Assembly: GCA_900128395.1 (NCBI GenBank)
Contig: LT649347.1
Coordinates: 1 to 34,738, forward strand
Direction of reading: 5' to 3'
From: Stramenopiles sp. TOSAG23-2
Lineage: Eukaryota > Sar
DNA length: 34,738 nucleotides
Shown here: positions 9,305 to 17,424 of the stretch, piece by piece
Position numbering within the stretch: the stretch's first letter is position 1
Layout of the letters: every line of letters starts with the position of its first letter
The notes under the pieces: generated by a model
What the model was told of the DNA's origin: nothing
What the model saw: the letters and a program-made list of their open reading frames with translations, nothing else
The model's database searches: none
Made by a program: the position numbers and the translations under genes

Positions 9305-10050
9305 TTTTATTTTTTATGTACAATTAAATATTTTACGACTAGCAAAATGTGAGTGGTTATTTATTAATTTCTGGAAATACGTTAAATTATTTCTTCTTTA
9401 TTAGTTTTATTTAAAACTGATTTAGTTGTAATAATAATGTACTATATATAGATATAATAGTTGTTTTTTTATTATTATTTTTTTTTCTTCTTCTTTTTTT
9501 TTTTCTATTATGGTATGTGTATGCTAATCAGGGGATTTGTTCCATAACAACTATAAAATCATCAGAAACATCCAATTGGAGGGATTTATTATCATAATAA
9601 ATTATTTTCATTTCATTAATATATTAGTATTGTATGATTATGTTTATATCGGATTTTTCATACATATGTATAAATTGGGAATTTATCTGTTTTAACGTAA
9701 TATTAATACATCAATAGTACACTTACACATATTATTTTATACTTTTGTGATGTGTAAAGTAATAGTTATAGTGTGACTTACAAAATCGAAAAAAAAAAGG
9801 CTGATGCTGTGGTGCTGTGCCAAAATTTCCAAATTACTACAGTTTCCTTTTTATATAGTCAATAATTTATACTTCTTACAGTAACAAAAAGCTTATTAAC
9901 TTACACGAAAATCCTTTTTTTTTTTATGGGAAAGATTTTACAATTATATATTTATATACATATACATGCCAGAATGTAAATATAGAAAGAGAAAGTGAAC
10001 AAAAAGTATATAAGCTACATTGTATTTGATATATTTCATATAATTTCATA
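9305..10050. other. Divergent intergenic region (promoters of both flanking genes)
   Basis: 746 bp of AT-rich DNA with long T/A tracts between the myristoylated helical-repeat gene (-) and the four-TM gene (+). It presumably holds both promoters. A 27-codon ATG frame on the minus strand (9528-9611) encodes M-K-I-I-Y-Y-D-N-K-S-L-Q-L-D and looks protein-like, but it is too short to call. Confidence 0.6.
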
Positions 10051-10581
10051 ATGGGTGGTGTGTGCGATAAAATTACCAACTGGCGTGGGCCGAATCGATG
10101 TGTGCCAATGTATGGCCATCCTGCATCAGATATTGCTGTCTTCGTTGCAAACTTATTTATGATAGGATTTGCCATTGAAGCGTCGCTTCGTGGTGTAGAT
10201 AGTAATGAAGTGTGTGAATATCCTTTAGATTCCTGGATAATCATGCAAGTTTTGATGATGGTGCTGCTGCAGATAGTGGCCCCTTTGCTCTTAATTATCC
10301 CAGAAAAGCCAAATGTATTATCACCTATGATGTCTTTTGCTTTATTTTTTGCACAGTGGATTATCTTATTAATTGGCTGGGTATGGGTCTTTTCACCATC
10401 TAACTGCTCGTACAGTGCTCCGTATTTGTATGGTGGTGCATATTGGTTAGTAGTAGTATATACAATGACAGTAGCTTTGGAAAGTGTATGGTATGGTAGA
10501 ATTTATTATGCTTTTTATAAAAATAATCCAAATAAACAAATGTTTGCTGTTAAATGCGATGCATGTTCATGTTATGCATAA
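10051..10581 (+). CDS. Four-transmembrane protein with acylation-type termini
   Basis: 176 residues with helices at about 26-45, 61-84, 93-114 and 129-150. The N terminus M-G-G-V-C resembles a myristoyl/palmitoyl site, though residue 6 is Asp rather than Ser. The C terminus C-D-A-C-S-C-Y-A is Cys-rich and may be palmitoylated or bind metal. The segment before helix 4 (W-V-F-S-x4-C-x7-L-Y) loosely recalls TMEM272-like four-TM proteins; that is only a suggestion. No catalytic motif is visible. The gene is followed on the same strand by Derlin, but 638 bp apart, so there is no reason to think they are co-transcribed. Confidence 0.75.
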   Translation: MGGVCDKITNWRGPNRCVPMYGHPASDIAVFVANLFMIGFAIEASLRGVDSNEVCEYPLDSWIIMQVLMMVLLQIVAPLLLIIPEKPNVLSPMMSFALFFAQWIILLIGWVWVFSPSNCSYSAPYLYGGAYWLVVVYTMTVALESVWYGRIYYAFYKNNPNKQMFAVKCDACSCYA

Positions 10582-11219
10582 TAAAGTGTGTTATTATATA
10601 ATTATTGTCGCCCACGTATAAATGTATAATATATAACAATTATTATATGCATATCAAATTACATTTCTTGGATCAAATATTGTATTTACTATTACATGAG
10701 ACGGTGTCAATTTGTGATGTGTGGAGTGGTAAAAAGAGAGAGATATATTAAACTTCGTATATATTTTAAAAAATCAATTTCTATTTTTTTACAACTAATG
10801 TAATTAGCATACACACAGGACTAGCAATGACAAAATATTCGTACTTATTAGAATACATATGTTATATAGGAAACATAGAAAAACAGAAAGTGCATTTTGA
10901 TAGGAGAAGCAATTGTTGTAGTGTTTGTAATTTAAGTACAGATGTACGTATTTCGCAATAGCATAGACACATCATTGTGACACGAAGCCGGATCGGTTGT
11001 TTTTATCACACAACAAAATCACAATAACATGCACCACCTGAAAATAACACTATGGACTATTGAGATAAATACAGAATAAATAGAATATTCATAAATATAT
11101 GATGTAAAAAATAGAAAGAAAAAGTAGTCGTCACATATGTATATATATATATATATGTATAAAACATTGTATATTTTTATAAAAGGAAAAAACCACGAAA
11201 CATAAAAAACAAAAAAACA
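10582..11219. other. Intergenic region between two plus-strand genes
   Basis: Mostly AT-rich. It contains an ATG frame at 10827-10961 (44 codons) that would extend to 11027 if an 18-nt GT-AG segment (10944-10961) were spliced; see the findings. The last 120 bp before the Derlin ATG are A-rich with a TA tract and probably hold its promoter and leader. Confidence 0.5.
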
Positions 11220-11987
11220 ATGAACCCAACGGATCCAGTAGAATGGTACATGGAAATACCCATCGTATCTAGAGCATATTTAACTGGTGCATTTTTAACA
11301 ACTGCTGCTTGTGCATTGGATGTCGTCTCGCCATTTTCGTTATATTATAACTATAACGCTATATTCTTTGAAGGGGAAGTATGGCGTCTTGCAACTAATT
11401 TCTTTTTTTTCGGAATGTTTGGAATCGATTTTATCTTTCATATGTTTTTTTTAATGCGTTATTGTCGTTTACTAGAGGAGAATTCATTTAGAGGGCGAAC
11501 TGCAGATTTTATATGTATGATTGGTTTTGGTGCTATTATAATGAGTGCTATGGCAATATTTTTAAGTGTACATTTTTTAAGTAACTCGTTAACGTTTATG
11601 ATGTTATATGTTTGGGGACGACGAAATCCATACGTACGCATGACATTCTTTGGTATTTTAACATTCACCGCGCCTTATTTACCATGGGTAATCTTAGGTT
11701 TCTCTGCTATGGTTGGTAACAATTTAGTCACTGATTTAATTGGTATTGGTGTTGGTCATTTATATTATTTTTTTGAAGACGTATATCCAATAGTAGCTGA
11801 GATACGAGGATGGCGTATTAAACGTTGGTTAGAAGCGCCAGATTTTCTTAAAAGTTTATGTGGTGAATATAGAAATAATATTAATGTAGCAGCAGAAATG
11901 GCAGCAGCAGCATTATTAGGAGAAGCAGATGATGAAAATGATAACAATGTTGTAAATAATAATCAAGTTGTACCAAATGAAGAATAA
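11220..11987 (+). CDS. Derlin (ER-associated degradation rhomboid pseudoprotease)
   Basis: 255 residues, a usual Derlin length. Derlins lie in the ER membrane and help retrotranslocate misfolded proteins with p97/Cdc48. Visible hallmarks are the P-x-V-S-R-A-Y-L start, V-W55-R56-L-A-T-N-F-F-F-F-G (the Derlin WR motif in loop 1), several hydrophobic helices, and the G-x-x-x-G-type segment I-G-V-G-H-L-Y-Y-F-F-E-D-V-Y-P. No rhomboid Ser-His catalytic pair is evident, as expected for the family. The C-terminal tail is Ala- then Asn/Asp/Glu-rich; I see no clear SHP box for p97 binding. It is closest to DER1/Derlin-1/-2-type proteins. Confidence 0.93.
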   Translation: MNPTDPVEWYMEIPIVSRAYLTGAFLTTAACALDVVSPFSLYYNYNAIFFEGEVWRLATNFFFFGMFGIDFIFHMFFLMRYCRLLEENSFRGRTADFICMIGFGAIIMSAMAIFLSVHFLSNSLTFMMLYVWGRRNPYVRMTFFGILTFTAPYLPWVILGFSAMVGNNLVTDLIGIGVGHLYYFFEDVYPIVAEIRGWRIKRWLEAPDFLKSLCGEYRNNINVAAEMAAAALLGEADDENDNNVVNNNQVVPNEE

Positions 11988-12288
11988 TTATGTACATATG
12001 ATATGTTACATGTATACATCAAAAGAGTAGTATACAGGGCAGTGTGTTACACAGAGTACACGACGAAACGAGAATATTGAATTTGAAAAATAATACGAAA
12101 GCGTTCGTATTATGTGTACATGTACACGCGAAAGAGTATTAAAATTTGTACACTACACTGTAGTATCATACAACTGTTATATACAAGTTTTAAGTTTCGC
12201 AAATCGCAGAATATGCACGCGCCGTGAAAAGCACAACCACCCTACCCCGAAACCTCTCTCTCTTTCTCTTCCCTCCTTTCTTGTGTTT
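11988..12288. other. Convergent 3' region with two adjacent perfect palindromes
   Basis: Lies between the Derlin stop and the stop of the small minus-strand gene. It contains an inverted repeat with 10-bp arms (12090-12099 and 12104-12113, loop agcg) immediately followed by a 14-bp perfect palindrome, gtgtacatgtacac (12114-12127). These could form hairpins in either 3' UTR. Confidence 0.7.
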
Positions 12289-12672
12289 TTACAATTTGCT
12301 ATTATCAATTCTTCGTCGCATTTCTTTATACATTTCACCTTTTAATATACTTGTACGTGCACCACTTGGACCACGATTAAAAGCATCTGTATTGTCAATT
12401 TTCAATGTCAATAAATTATCAACGCGTTCCTTTTGTTATTTTCATACACCTTCAAATGGGAAATCATGCTTTACGTATGGTTTGACATTATCAGTTACTA
12501 GGTACGTACCGGGTACCATTACACCAGCAATAAAAGCACAACAACAATATATCCAAAACAACAAACAACAACATAACAACCAAAAAAACTTTTCTTTCTT
12601 CTTCTTACTTTTATTTTATTTTTACTTTTTTTGAAAATCATCAAATTTTTTAAATGAACAGGTAAAAAACAT
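12289..12672 (-). CDS. Small single-TM protein gene with two predicted 18-nt introns
   Basis: The minus-strand frame starts at an ATG (12672) and ends at TAA (12289). It is interrupted only by in-frame stops inside two 18-base segments with GT-AG ends. Removing both leaves 115 residues: a short start, a Lys-rich stretch, one Trp/Leu/Cys-rich hydrophobic helix (F-F-W-L-L-C-C-C-L-L-F-W-I-Y), then V-P-G-T-Y-L-V-T-D-N-V-K-P-Y-V-K-H-D-F-P-F-E-G and a basic tail ending R-R-R-I-D-N-S-K-L. The downstream two thirds read as ordinary conserved-looking protein; the lysine/cysteine-rich start is less certain. I do not recognise the family. The start codon is 63 bp from that of LpxB on the other strand, so the two probably share a promoter region. 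Confidence 0.6.
12430..12447 (-). other. Predicted 18-nt intron (phase 0)
   Basis: On the minus strand it reads GTATGAAAATAACAAAAG. Unspliced it puts TGA and TAA in frame; spliced it joins D-F-P-F-E-G to E-R-V-D-N-L. Good coding sequence on both sides in the same frame makes this the better supported of the two introns. Confidence 0.65.
12608..12625 (-). other. Predicted 18-nt intron (phase 2)
   Basis: On the minus strand it reads GTAAAAATAAAATAAAAG, with two in-frame TAA codons. Splicing links the ATG at 12672 to the rest of the frame. It has the same length and the same GTA...AAAAG form as the intron at 12430-12447. The surrounding DNA is low-complexity, so support is weaker. Confidence 0.5.
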
Positions 12673-12735
12673 TATCGATAGAAGATAAGATTAGATATAA
12701 ACCAATACATAACTATATTTAAAAAAAAATGAAAA

Positions 12736-14475
12736 ATGTCCACAATTCAAAATTTTATAAAACGTCATTATATAAAAATTACCTGTTCTAATACAAGATT
12801 TCACAAATATAATAATAATTATACTAATTATACAAATTACAATTATACCACACGTCAATTTTCCAATAATAATAATTATGCCATGCGTGTATATTTAATA
12901 GCTGGCGAACCATCTGGTGATGTTATTGGTGCAAATTTAATAGAAAGTTTAAAAAAACAAACAAATAATAATAGTATTGAATTCTCTGGTGTTGGTGGTG
13001 AACGTATGATTCAAGCAGGTTTATCTAAATCAATCATTTCAATTGATAATATTGCAGTTATGGGTACTATTGAATTAATTAGTAAAATATATAATTTAAA
13101 TAAATGTGTAAATAATGTTGTTGATGATATTATAGACAACGATCCTGATGTTATTGTAGCAATAGATGCAAAAGGTTTTAATAAAGCCGTTTTAAAACGA
13201 TTATATAAAAAAAAATATGGTAAAGCAGATCGTCAATTATTACAGAACGATTTACCTATATCACCTACTATTATTGGGAAGAAAATATCACCACCACCGC
13301 CTATTGTACAATATGTTGCCCCATCCTATTGGGCATATAAATCATCATCAAAAGATAAACCAAAAGAATTATTAAAACATTTTAATAAAATTTATCATAT
13401 ATTACCATTTGAGGGTGAATTATTAAATGAAAACAATGTTCCAAATCTATATGTTGGTCATTCCGCAGTTGAAGAAATGATGAAATTATTTCATAATAAT
13501 CTTAATAATAATAATAGTAGAAACAATCATAACAACTTCAACAATAATAACAACGATAATAATAATTTTTTATTGCATCTACGAAAGAATATCGATTCAT
13601 ATCGTGAAAATGCTCGAATACGGTTTAAGATTGATGATAATAATAGTATTAATAAAATTGATAAAGTTTTACTATTATTTCCCGGTAGTCGATTACAAGA
13701 AGTTGATAAATCATTGCCATTGATTTACGATATGTTGAAAAATCTTCTTATTAATAATGTTAATGATGACAATATAACACAAAAATACAATGAAAAATGG
13801 ACTATTATCATACCAACATTATCTGTAAATACTCCAGTTGGTAAAAAAGTCGCTGCGTTTGTAAATAATTGGAAACAAAATCATAAAAACATGCCATACA
13901 TAAACAATATAATATATGTAAACAATGATGATGTAGAGATGAAACGAGATTCATTTGCTGCTGCTGATGTTGCAATTGCTATGTCAGGTACCGTTGTTAC
14001 AGAATTAGCATTAGCAAATATTAAAACATTAGTAATTTATCCAGGATCAATGATTACTGGTATGTTAGCAAAACAATTAGCAAAAGTGAAATATGTTTCT
14101 ATTCCTAATATTATGACAAATAGATTATTAATTGATGAATTATTATTTGATAATTGCACAGTTGAAAATTTAACAACAAAAGCAGAATCATTATTGTTTA
14201 ATTTTAATATTAGTAAAGAGAAGGAGGAGGAGGAAGAAGAAGAAGGGAAATCTGATAAAGATAATAATACTATTCTTGATGATTGTTTATTATCATTATT
14301 AAATCATAATTATACAATGGTAGAACATGAAAATAGGAAAATAGTAGAAGGAAACGATGAGGAAGAACAAGAAGAAGAAAAAAAGGATGTTGTTCATTTT
14401 CATTTTCCAAGTGACATTGCTGCAAATGATATATTGAAATTAGGAAATGATTATATATTTCATAATAGAAGATAA
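12736..14475 (+). CDS. LPXB: Lipid-A-disaccharide synthase-like glycosyltransferase, probably mitochondrial
   Basis: 579 residues. In bacteria LpxB condenses UDP-2,3-diacylglucosamine with lipid X to form the lipid A disaccharide; plant homologues are mitochondrial. Family motifs are in order: A-G-E-P-S-G-D (56-62), F-S-G-V-G-G-E-R-M, I-A-V-M-G-T-I-E-L, V-A-P-S-Y-W-A-Y near 195, L-P-F-E, L-L-F-P-G-S-R-L-Q-E near 313-322, and S417-G-T-V-V-T-E-L-A. The first 49 residues are Asn/Tyr/Thr-rich with basic residues and hardly any acidic ones, and lie before the usual bacterial start, so they fit a mitochondrial presequence. Asn runs and a Glu-rich insert near 500 lengthen it well beyond the roughly 380 residues of bacterial LpxB. 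No other lipid A gene is in the window. Confidence 0.92.
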   Translation: MSTIQNFIKRHYIKITCSNTRFHKYNNNYTNYTNYNYTTRQFSNNNNYAMRVYLIAGEPSGDVIGANLIESLKKQTNNNSIEFSGVGGERMIQAGLSKSIISIDNIAVMGTIELISKIYNLNKCVNNVVDDIIDNDPDVIVAIDAKGFNKAVLKRLYKKKYGKADRQLLQNDLPISPTIIGKKISPPPPIVQYVAPSYWAYKSSSKDKPKELLKHFNKIYHILPFEGELLNENNVPNLYVGHSAVEEMMKLFHNNLNNNNSRNNHNNFNNNNNDNNNFLLHLRKNIDSYRENARIRFKIDDNNSINKIDKVLLLFPGSRLQEVDKSLPLIYDMLKNLLINNVNDDNITQKYNEKWTIIIPTLSVNTPVGKKVAAFVNNWKQNHKNMPYINNIIYVNNDDVEMKRDSFAAADVAIAMSGTVVTELALANIKTLVIYPGSMITGMLAKQLAKVKYVSIPNIMTNRLLIDELLFDNCTVENLTTKAESLLFNFNISKEKEEEEEEEGKSDKDNNTILDDCLLSLLNHNYTMVEHENRKIVEGNDEEEQEEEKKDVVHFHFPSDIAANDILKLGNDYIFHNRR

Positions 14476-14913
14476 TAAAGATATATAGAAATTTGAAATA
14501 ATTTTATAAATAAATTTTATATTCACATAGGAAAATAAATTAATTAGAATACAAAATAGTATGATAAATAAATTAGTAGAAAGCCGTACGAGAGAGAGAT
14601 GATGGTTAATGTACGTGTGTGTGTTTCTATGAAAAAAAGGGTGACTGTGTTGTTGTTAAAATAACACACATTTTTAAAGAATGTAAAGTATTAGAGGGAA
14701 GAATATCATATAGCTCTATCAATATGTTTTGTCTTGTGTGATTGTAATACATGTGTATACGGCGAAAGAGATCTGTAGTAGAGGTAATTTTTTATTTTGC
14801 CTTCCACGCATATTTTTTTTTTTTCTAGATGTGTGTGGTGTAAAATTTTTTAATTTTTTATCAACTAAATAATATGTTACTATTACAATTATATATATAT
14901 ACTCCTAACAAAA
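14476..14913. other. Convergent 3' intergenic region
   Basis: AT-rich spacer between the LpxB stop and the RPS13 stop, with GT and T tracts. I see no gene or RNA here. Confidence 0.6.
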
Positions 14914-15378
14914 TTATGCAACCAATGCAGATGCAGTAGCTGATTCATACTTCCAGTTTGGTGTAACTTGACGAGTGCGTCTGTAATAACGAGCCAAACG
15001 GTGAATTTTCGATTCAACTAAAATTAATCTGAATTTGGCGTCTGTATCTGGGCGATTTTTTTCCAAATGTTTACGGATGGAAACTGCTTTTTTAATTAAA
15101 CAGTACAAATCTTCTGGGATAGCTGGTGCTAAACCATTTTTTTTCAAGATACGAAGGATCTTGCTACCGGTTACGGATCTTACTTGTGGGATACCGTGGG
15201 AATCACGAAGGATAACACCGATTTGGGATGGTGTTAAACCTTTTTTTGCTAACTTGCAACAATGATCTTCAACATCTTGTGGGGATACTACTTTCGTTAA
15301 CCAAGATGGTGGTGATCTTTTGTATGGAAGTGCGGAGGAAGAGATACCCTTTCCAGGGTTTGCTTGCATACGACCCAT
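14914..15378 (-). CDS. RPS13: 40S ribosomal protein S13 (uS15)
   Basis: 154 residues, matching the eukaryotic family end to end (about 151 residues elsewhere). It begins [11 protein letters not shown] and ends [13 protein letters not shown]; the core [18 protein letters not shown] is intact. The protein binds 18S rRNA in the small subunit. The CDS has no intron and no Asn run. It uses more G/C-ending codons (TTC, ATC, AAG) than its neighbours, as expected for a highly expressed gene. Confidence 0.98.
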   Translation of the reverse strand: MGRMQANPGKGISSSALPYKRSPPSWLTKVVSPQDVEDHCCKLAKKGLTPSQIGVILRDSHGIPQVRSVTGSKILRILKKNGLAPAIPEDLYCLIKKAVSIRKHLEKNRPDTDAKFRLILVESKIHRLARYYRRTRQVTPNWKYESATASALVA

Positions 15379-16302
15379 GTTTGTTTAATTATTTATTATA
15401 TATTATATATTCCTTTAAAATGATAATCCAAAATAGACAGACGATATATTCTTGTTGTATATATAGTGTGTTCTAAAGTACTTTGTTCGTGTATAACATA
15501 TTTGTATTATAAATATATATATATTGTCACTATTTTAATGGAATTTCCATGCTAAATAATAAAACCTCTTTTGTATTTTCAATACTGTGTAGTGTTATTA
15601 TAATATATAAATTGACAAATTTATTAAATTGAGTGGTCAATCACTGGCCAGAACATATTCTCCATCCTGTGTCTATAGTAATTTATGGCTTTCTCGGTAT
15701 TACACCTGCTGTGTACCTACTATATGATGGAGAGTGGAAAATGACTGGTATTCTATTTTCCCATTCAAGTATGAATTATTATCATTTGGTAGCGCCGCTA
15801 AGATCTATAATGCTGTGTACATAGTATCTAATGCTGTGTCCCTCGTGTTGTGCCTCGTCTCTCCATCGAGTTCAAAGTTCAAAACAGGTCATAAGTCTTA
15901 TTATATAGGGTATTAGTAGGAATTAATAGTATCCAGGTCGGTAGAGTTTTAGTAAAAACAACAATTTGAATTTGAATTATTTTTTTAACCTTAACCTGGC
16001 AACGCGCAACGACAAAATAAAAACGACGCGTGCATACAAGAATTTAACCTGGACATACTATACTATACAGTAAATAGCACAATATATATCTATATCCAAA
16101 CAAGAAGAAGTTTATTATTTGTTATTTTATTAATTTATATTCAAATTAGAGATGTTGTTGATTTTCAAAGAAAACTATATATAGACGACAAAAGAAAGAA
16201 AGATTTTCAGTATAATTAAACGTGGAAACATATACATTAATAAACTTGTATAATTTATTAGCCAGAACCAATATATACATACAGAAAGAGCAACACATAT
16301 AC
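15379..16302. other. Divergent intergenic region with a GC-richer, possibly coding island
   Basis: Separates RPS13 (-) from the glutaredoxin fusion (+). Bases of about 15630-15900 are clearly less AT-rich than the flanks. Two overlapping plus-strand frames there (15633-15824 and 15728-15916) lack stops and read like protein, for example S-I-V-I-Y-G-F-L-G-I-T-P-A-V and Y-N-A-V-Y-I-V-S-N-A-V-S-L-V. Neither has an ATG. They can be joined by short GT-AG introns (see findings). The rest holds AT-rich presumed promoter DNA. Confidence 0.45.
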
Positions 16303-17157
16303 ATGGGTGTCCTTGTTGTATATGGTAAAGATGGGTGTGAATTCTGTGGTTTGGTTATGGACATTTTAGAAAAATTATTAAATACTATTAAAACGAATGA
16401 ACCAAATATTGATTTAAAAATTAAATTAATTGATTGCCAAGATGGTGCGCGTGCTGCACAGTGTATGAAATTGACAAAGAAAAGAACTGTACCACATATT
16501 TTTTTCAATGAATTGTATATTGGAGATTCGAGTAGATTAATAGCATTAAATAATGAAGATCCACAAGGTTTATATCAACAAGCATTAAATGCAGGAAAAA
16601 TAGAAAGTAATTTTCCACCACCAGCAGAAGCTGCAATGATAAAAGTTACAGAAGATGCTGCTTTTTCTTCACAACCTACGAAAGGACAAGTACAAAATTT
16701 ATTAAATTTTGGTATTAAATCAATGATTAATTTATGTACAAATGATGAATTTCAAGGTGATTTTTCCACAGAGGAAGAATGTAAAGTGGCAAAACAAATT
16801 GGTGTTACATATTTTCATAAACCATTTCATCAAACTTCAAATGATAATTTAGCCAATATAGCAAATGAAATTGTGGAGATAATAAACAATTGTCCAAAAC
16901 CAGTATTAGTCCATTGTGATTCCGGGCGACGTGCATGTTTATTAGTATTATTACAAGCATCACGTGTCATGAAAGCTAATGTAAATAAAATTGGAGAATG
17001 GAGTATAGGTTTAGGACATAATTATTCAGAAAATCCACCATCACCGAAACAATTACCACATTTAAAATCAAAATTTAGAATTAAAGAAGGAAGAGGAGTT
17101 GATTGGATTACAGGATTTTATTCCTATTTAAAATTAGAAGCGTTAGGAAAGCAGTAG
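16303..17157 (+). CDS. Glutaredoxin-DUF442 (CX4R phosphatase-like) fusion protein
   Basis: 284 residues from the ATG at 16303; the frame extends upstream only to a GTG at 16222, so I prefer the ATG, which places the first beta strand (V-L-V-V-Y-G-K-D) right after Met. Residues 1-100 are glutaredoxin-like: C12-E-F-C15 redox site and the cis-Pro motif T-V-P-H (62-65); the usual C-terminal G-G glutathione motif is replaced by I-G-D-S-S. Residues of about 120-230 match DUF442 / beta-lactamase-hydrolase-like phosphatases: Q-P-T-K-G-Q-V near the start, and the loop H204-C205-D-S-G-R-R210. The pairing suggests a thiol-regulated phosphatase or sulfur/redox enzyme. The C-terminal codons and stop are copied downstream (17229 onward). 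Confidence 0.82.
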   Translation: MGVLVVYGKDGCEFCGLVMDILEKLLNTIKTNEPNIDLKIKLIDCQDGARAAQCMKLTKKRTVPHIFFNELYIGDSSRLIALNNEDPQGLYQQALNAGKIESNFPPPAEAAMIKVTEDAAFSSQPTKGQVQNLLNFGIKSMINLCTNDEFQGDFSTEEECKVAKQIGVTYFHKPFHQTSNDNLANIANEIVEIINNCPKPVLVHCDSGRRACLLVLLQASRVMKANVNKIGEWSIGLGHNYSENPPSPKQLPHLKSKFRIKEGRGVDWITGFYSYLKLEALGKQ

Positions 17158-17327
17158 AGAGAGAAAAGAGAAATATTTATATATATTAAACGTATATAGA
17201 GTACTGTATAAAAATATAAGAAAGAGATTTAGAAGCGTTAGGAAAGCAGTAGAGAGAGAAAAGAGAAATATTTATATATATTAAACGTATATAGAGTACT
17301 GTATAAAAATATAATTAAAGAAAGAGA
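17134..17327. repeat. Tandem duplication of the CDS end and 3' UTR (about 95-bp unit)
   Basis: Copy 1 (17134-17228) includes the last codons L-E-A-L-G-K-Q, the TAG stop and about 70 bp of 3' UTR. Copy 2 (17229-17327) repeats all of it with a 4-bp insertion (ttaa) near the end. Translation stops in copy 1, so copy 2 is untranslated. Confidence 0.95.
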
Positions 17328-17424
17328 TTCATTTATATAATATTTAAATTTAAAAAATACCACCCCCCCCTTCATTCACCAAAATAAATGTCCTGCACCC
17401 CGTCTTCTTCTCTTCTCTCTTCCC

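Noticed and set aside
9528-9611. 27-codon minus-strand frame M-K-I-I-Y-Y-D-N-K-S
   Set aside because: It looks protein-like but is too short, and no exact short-intron extension of the 18-nt class exists.
12224-12634. Plus-strand 136-codon open frame
   Set aside because: It lies antisense to the small minus-strand gene with predicted 18-nt introns, starts in a CT tract and ends in a poly-Phe stretch; the minus-strand reading is much more protein-like.
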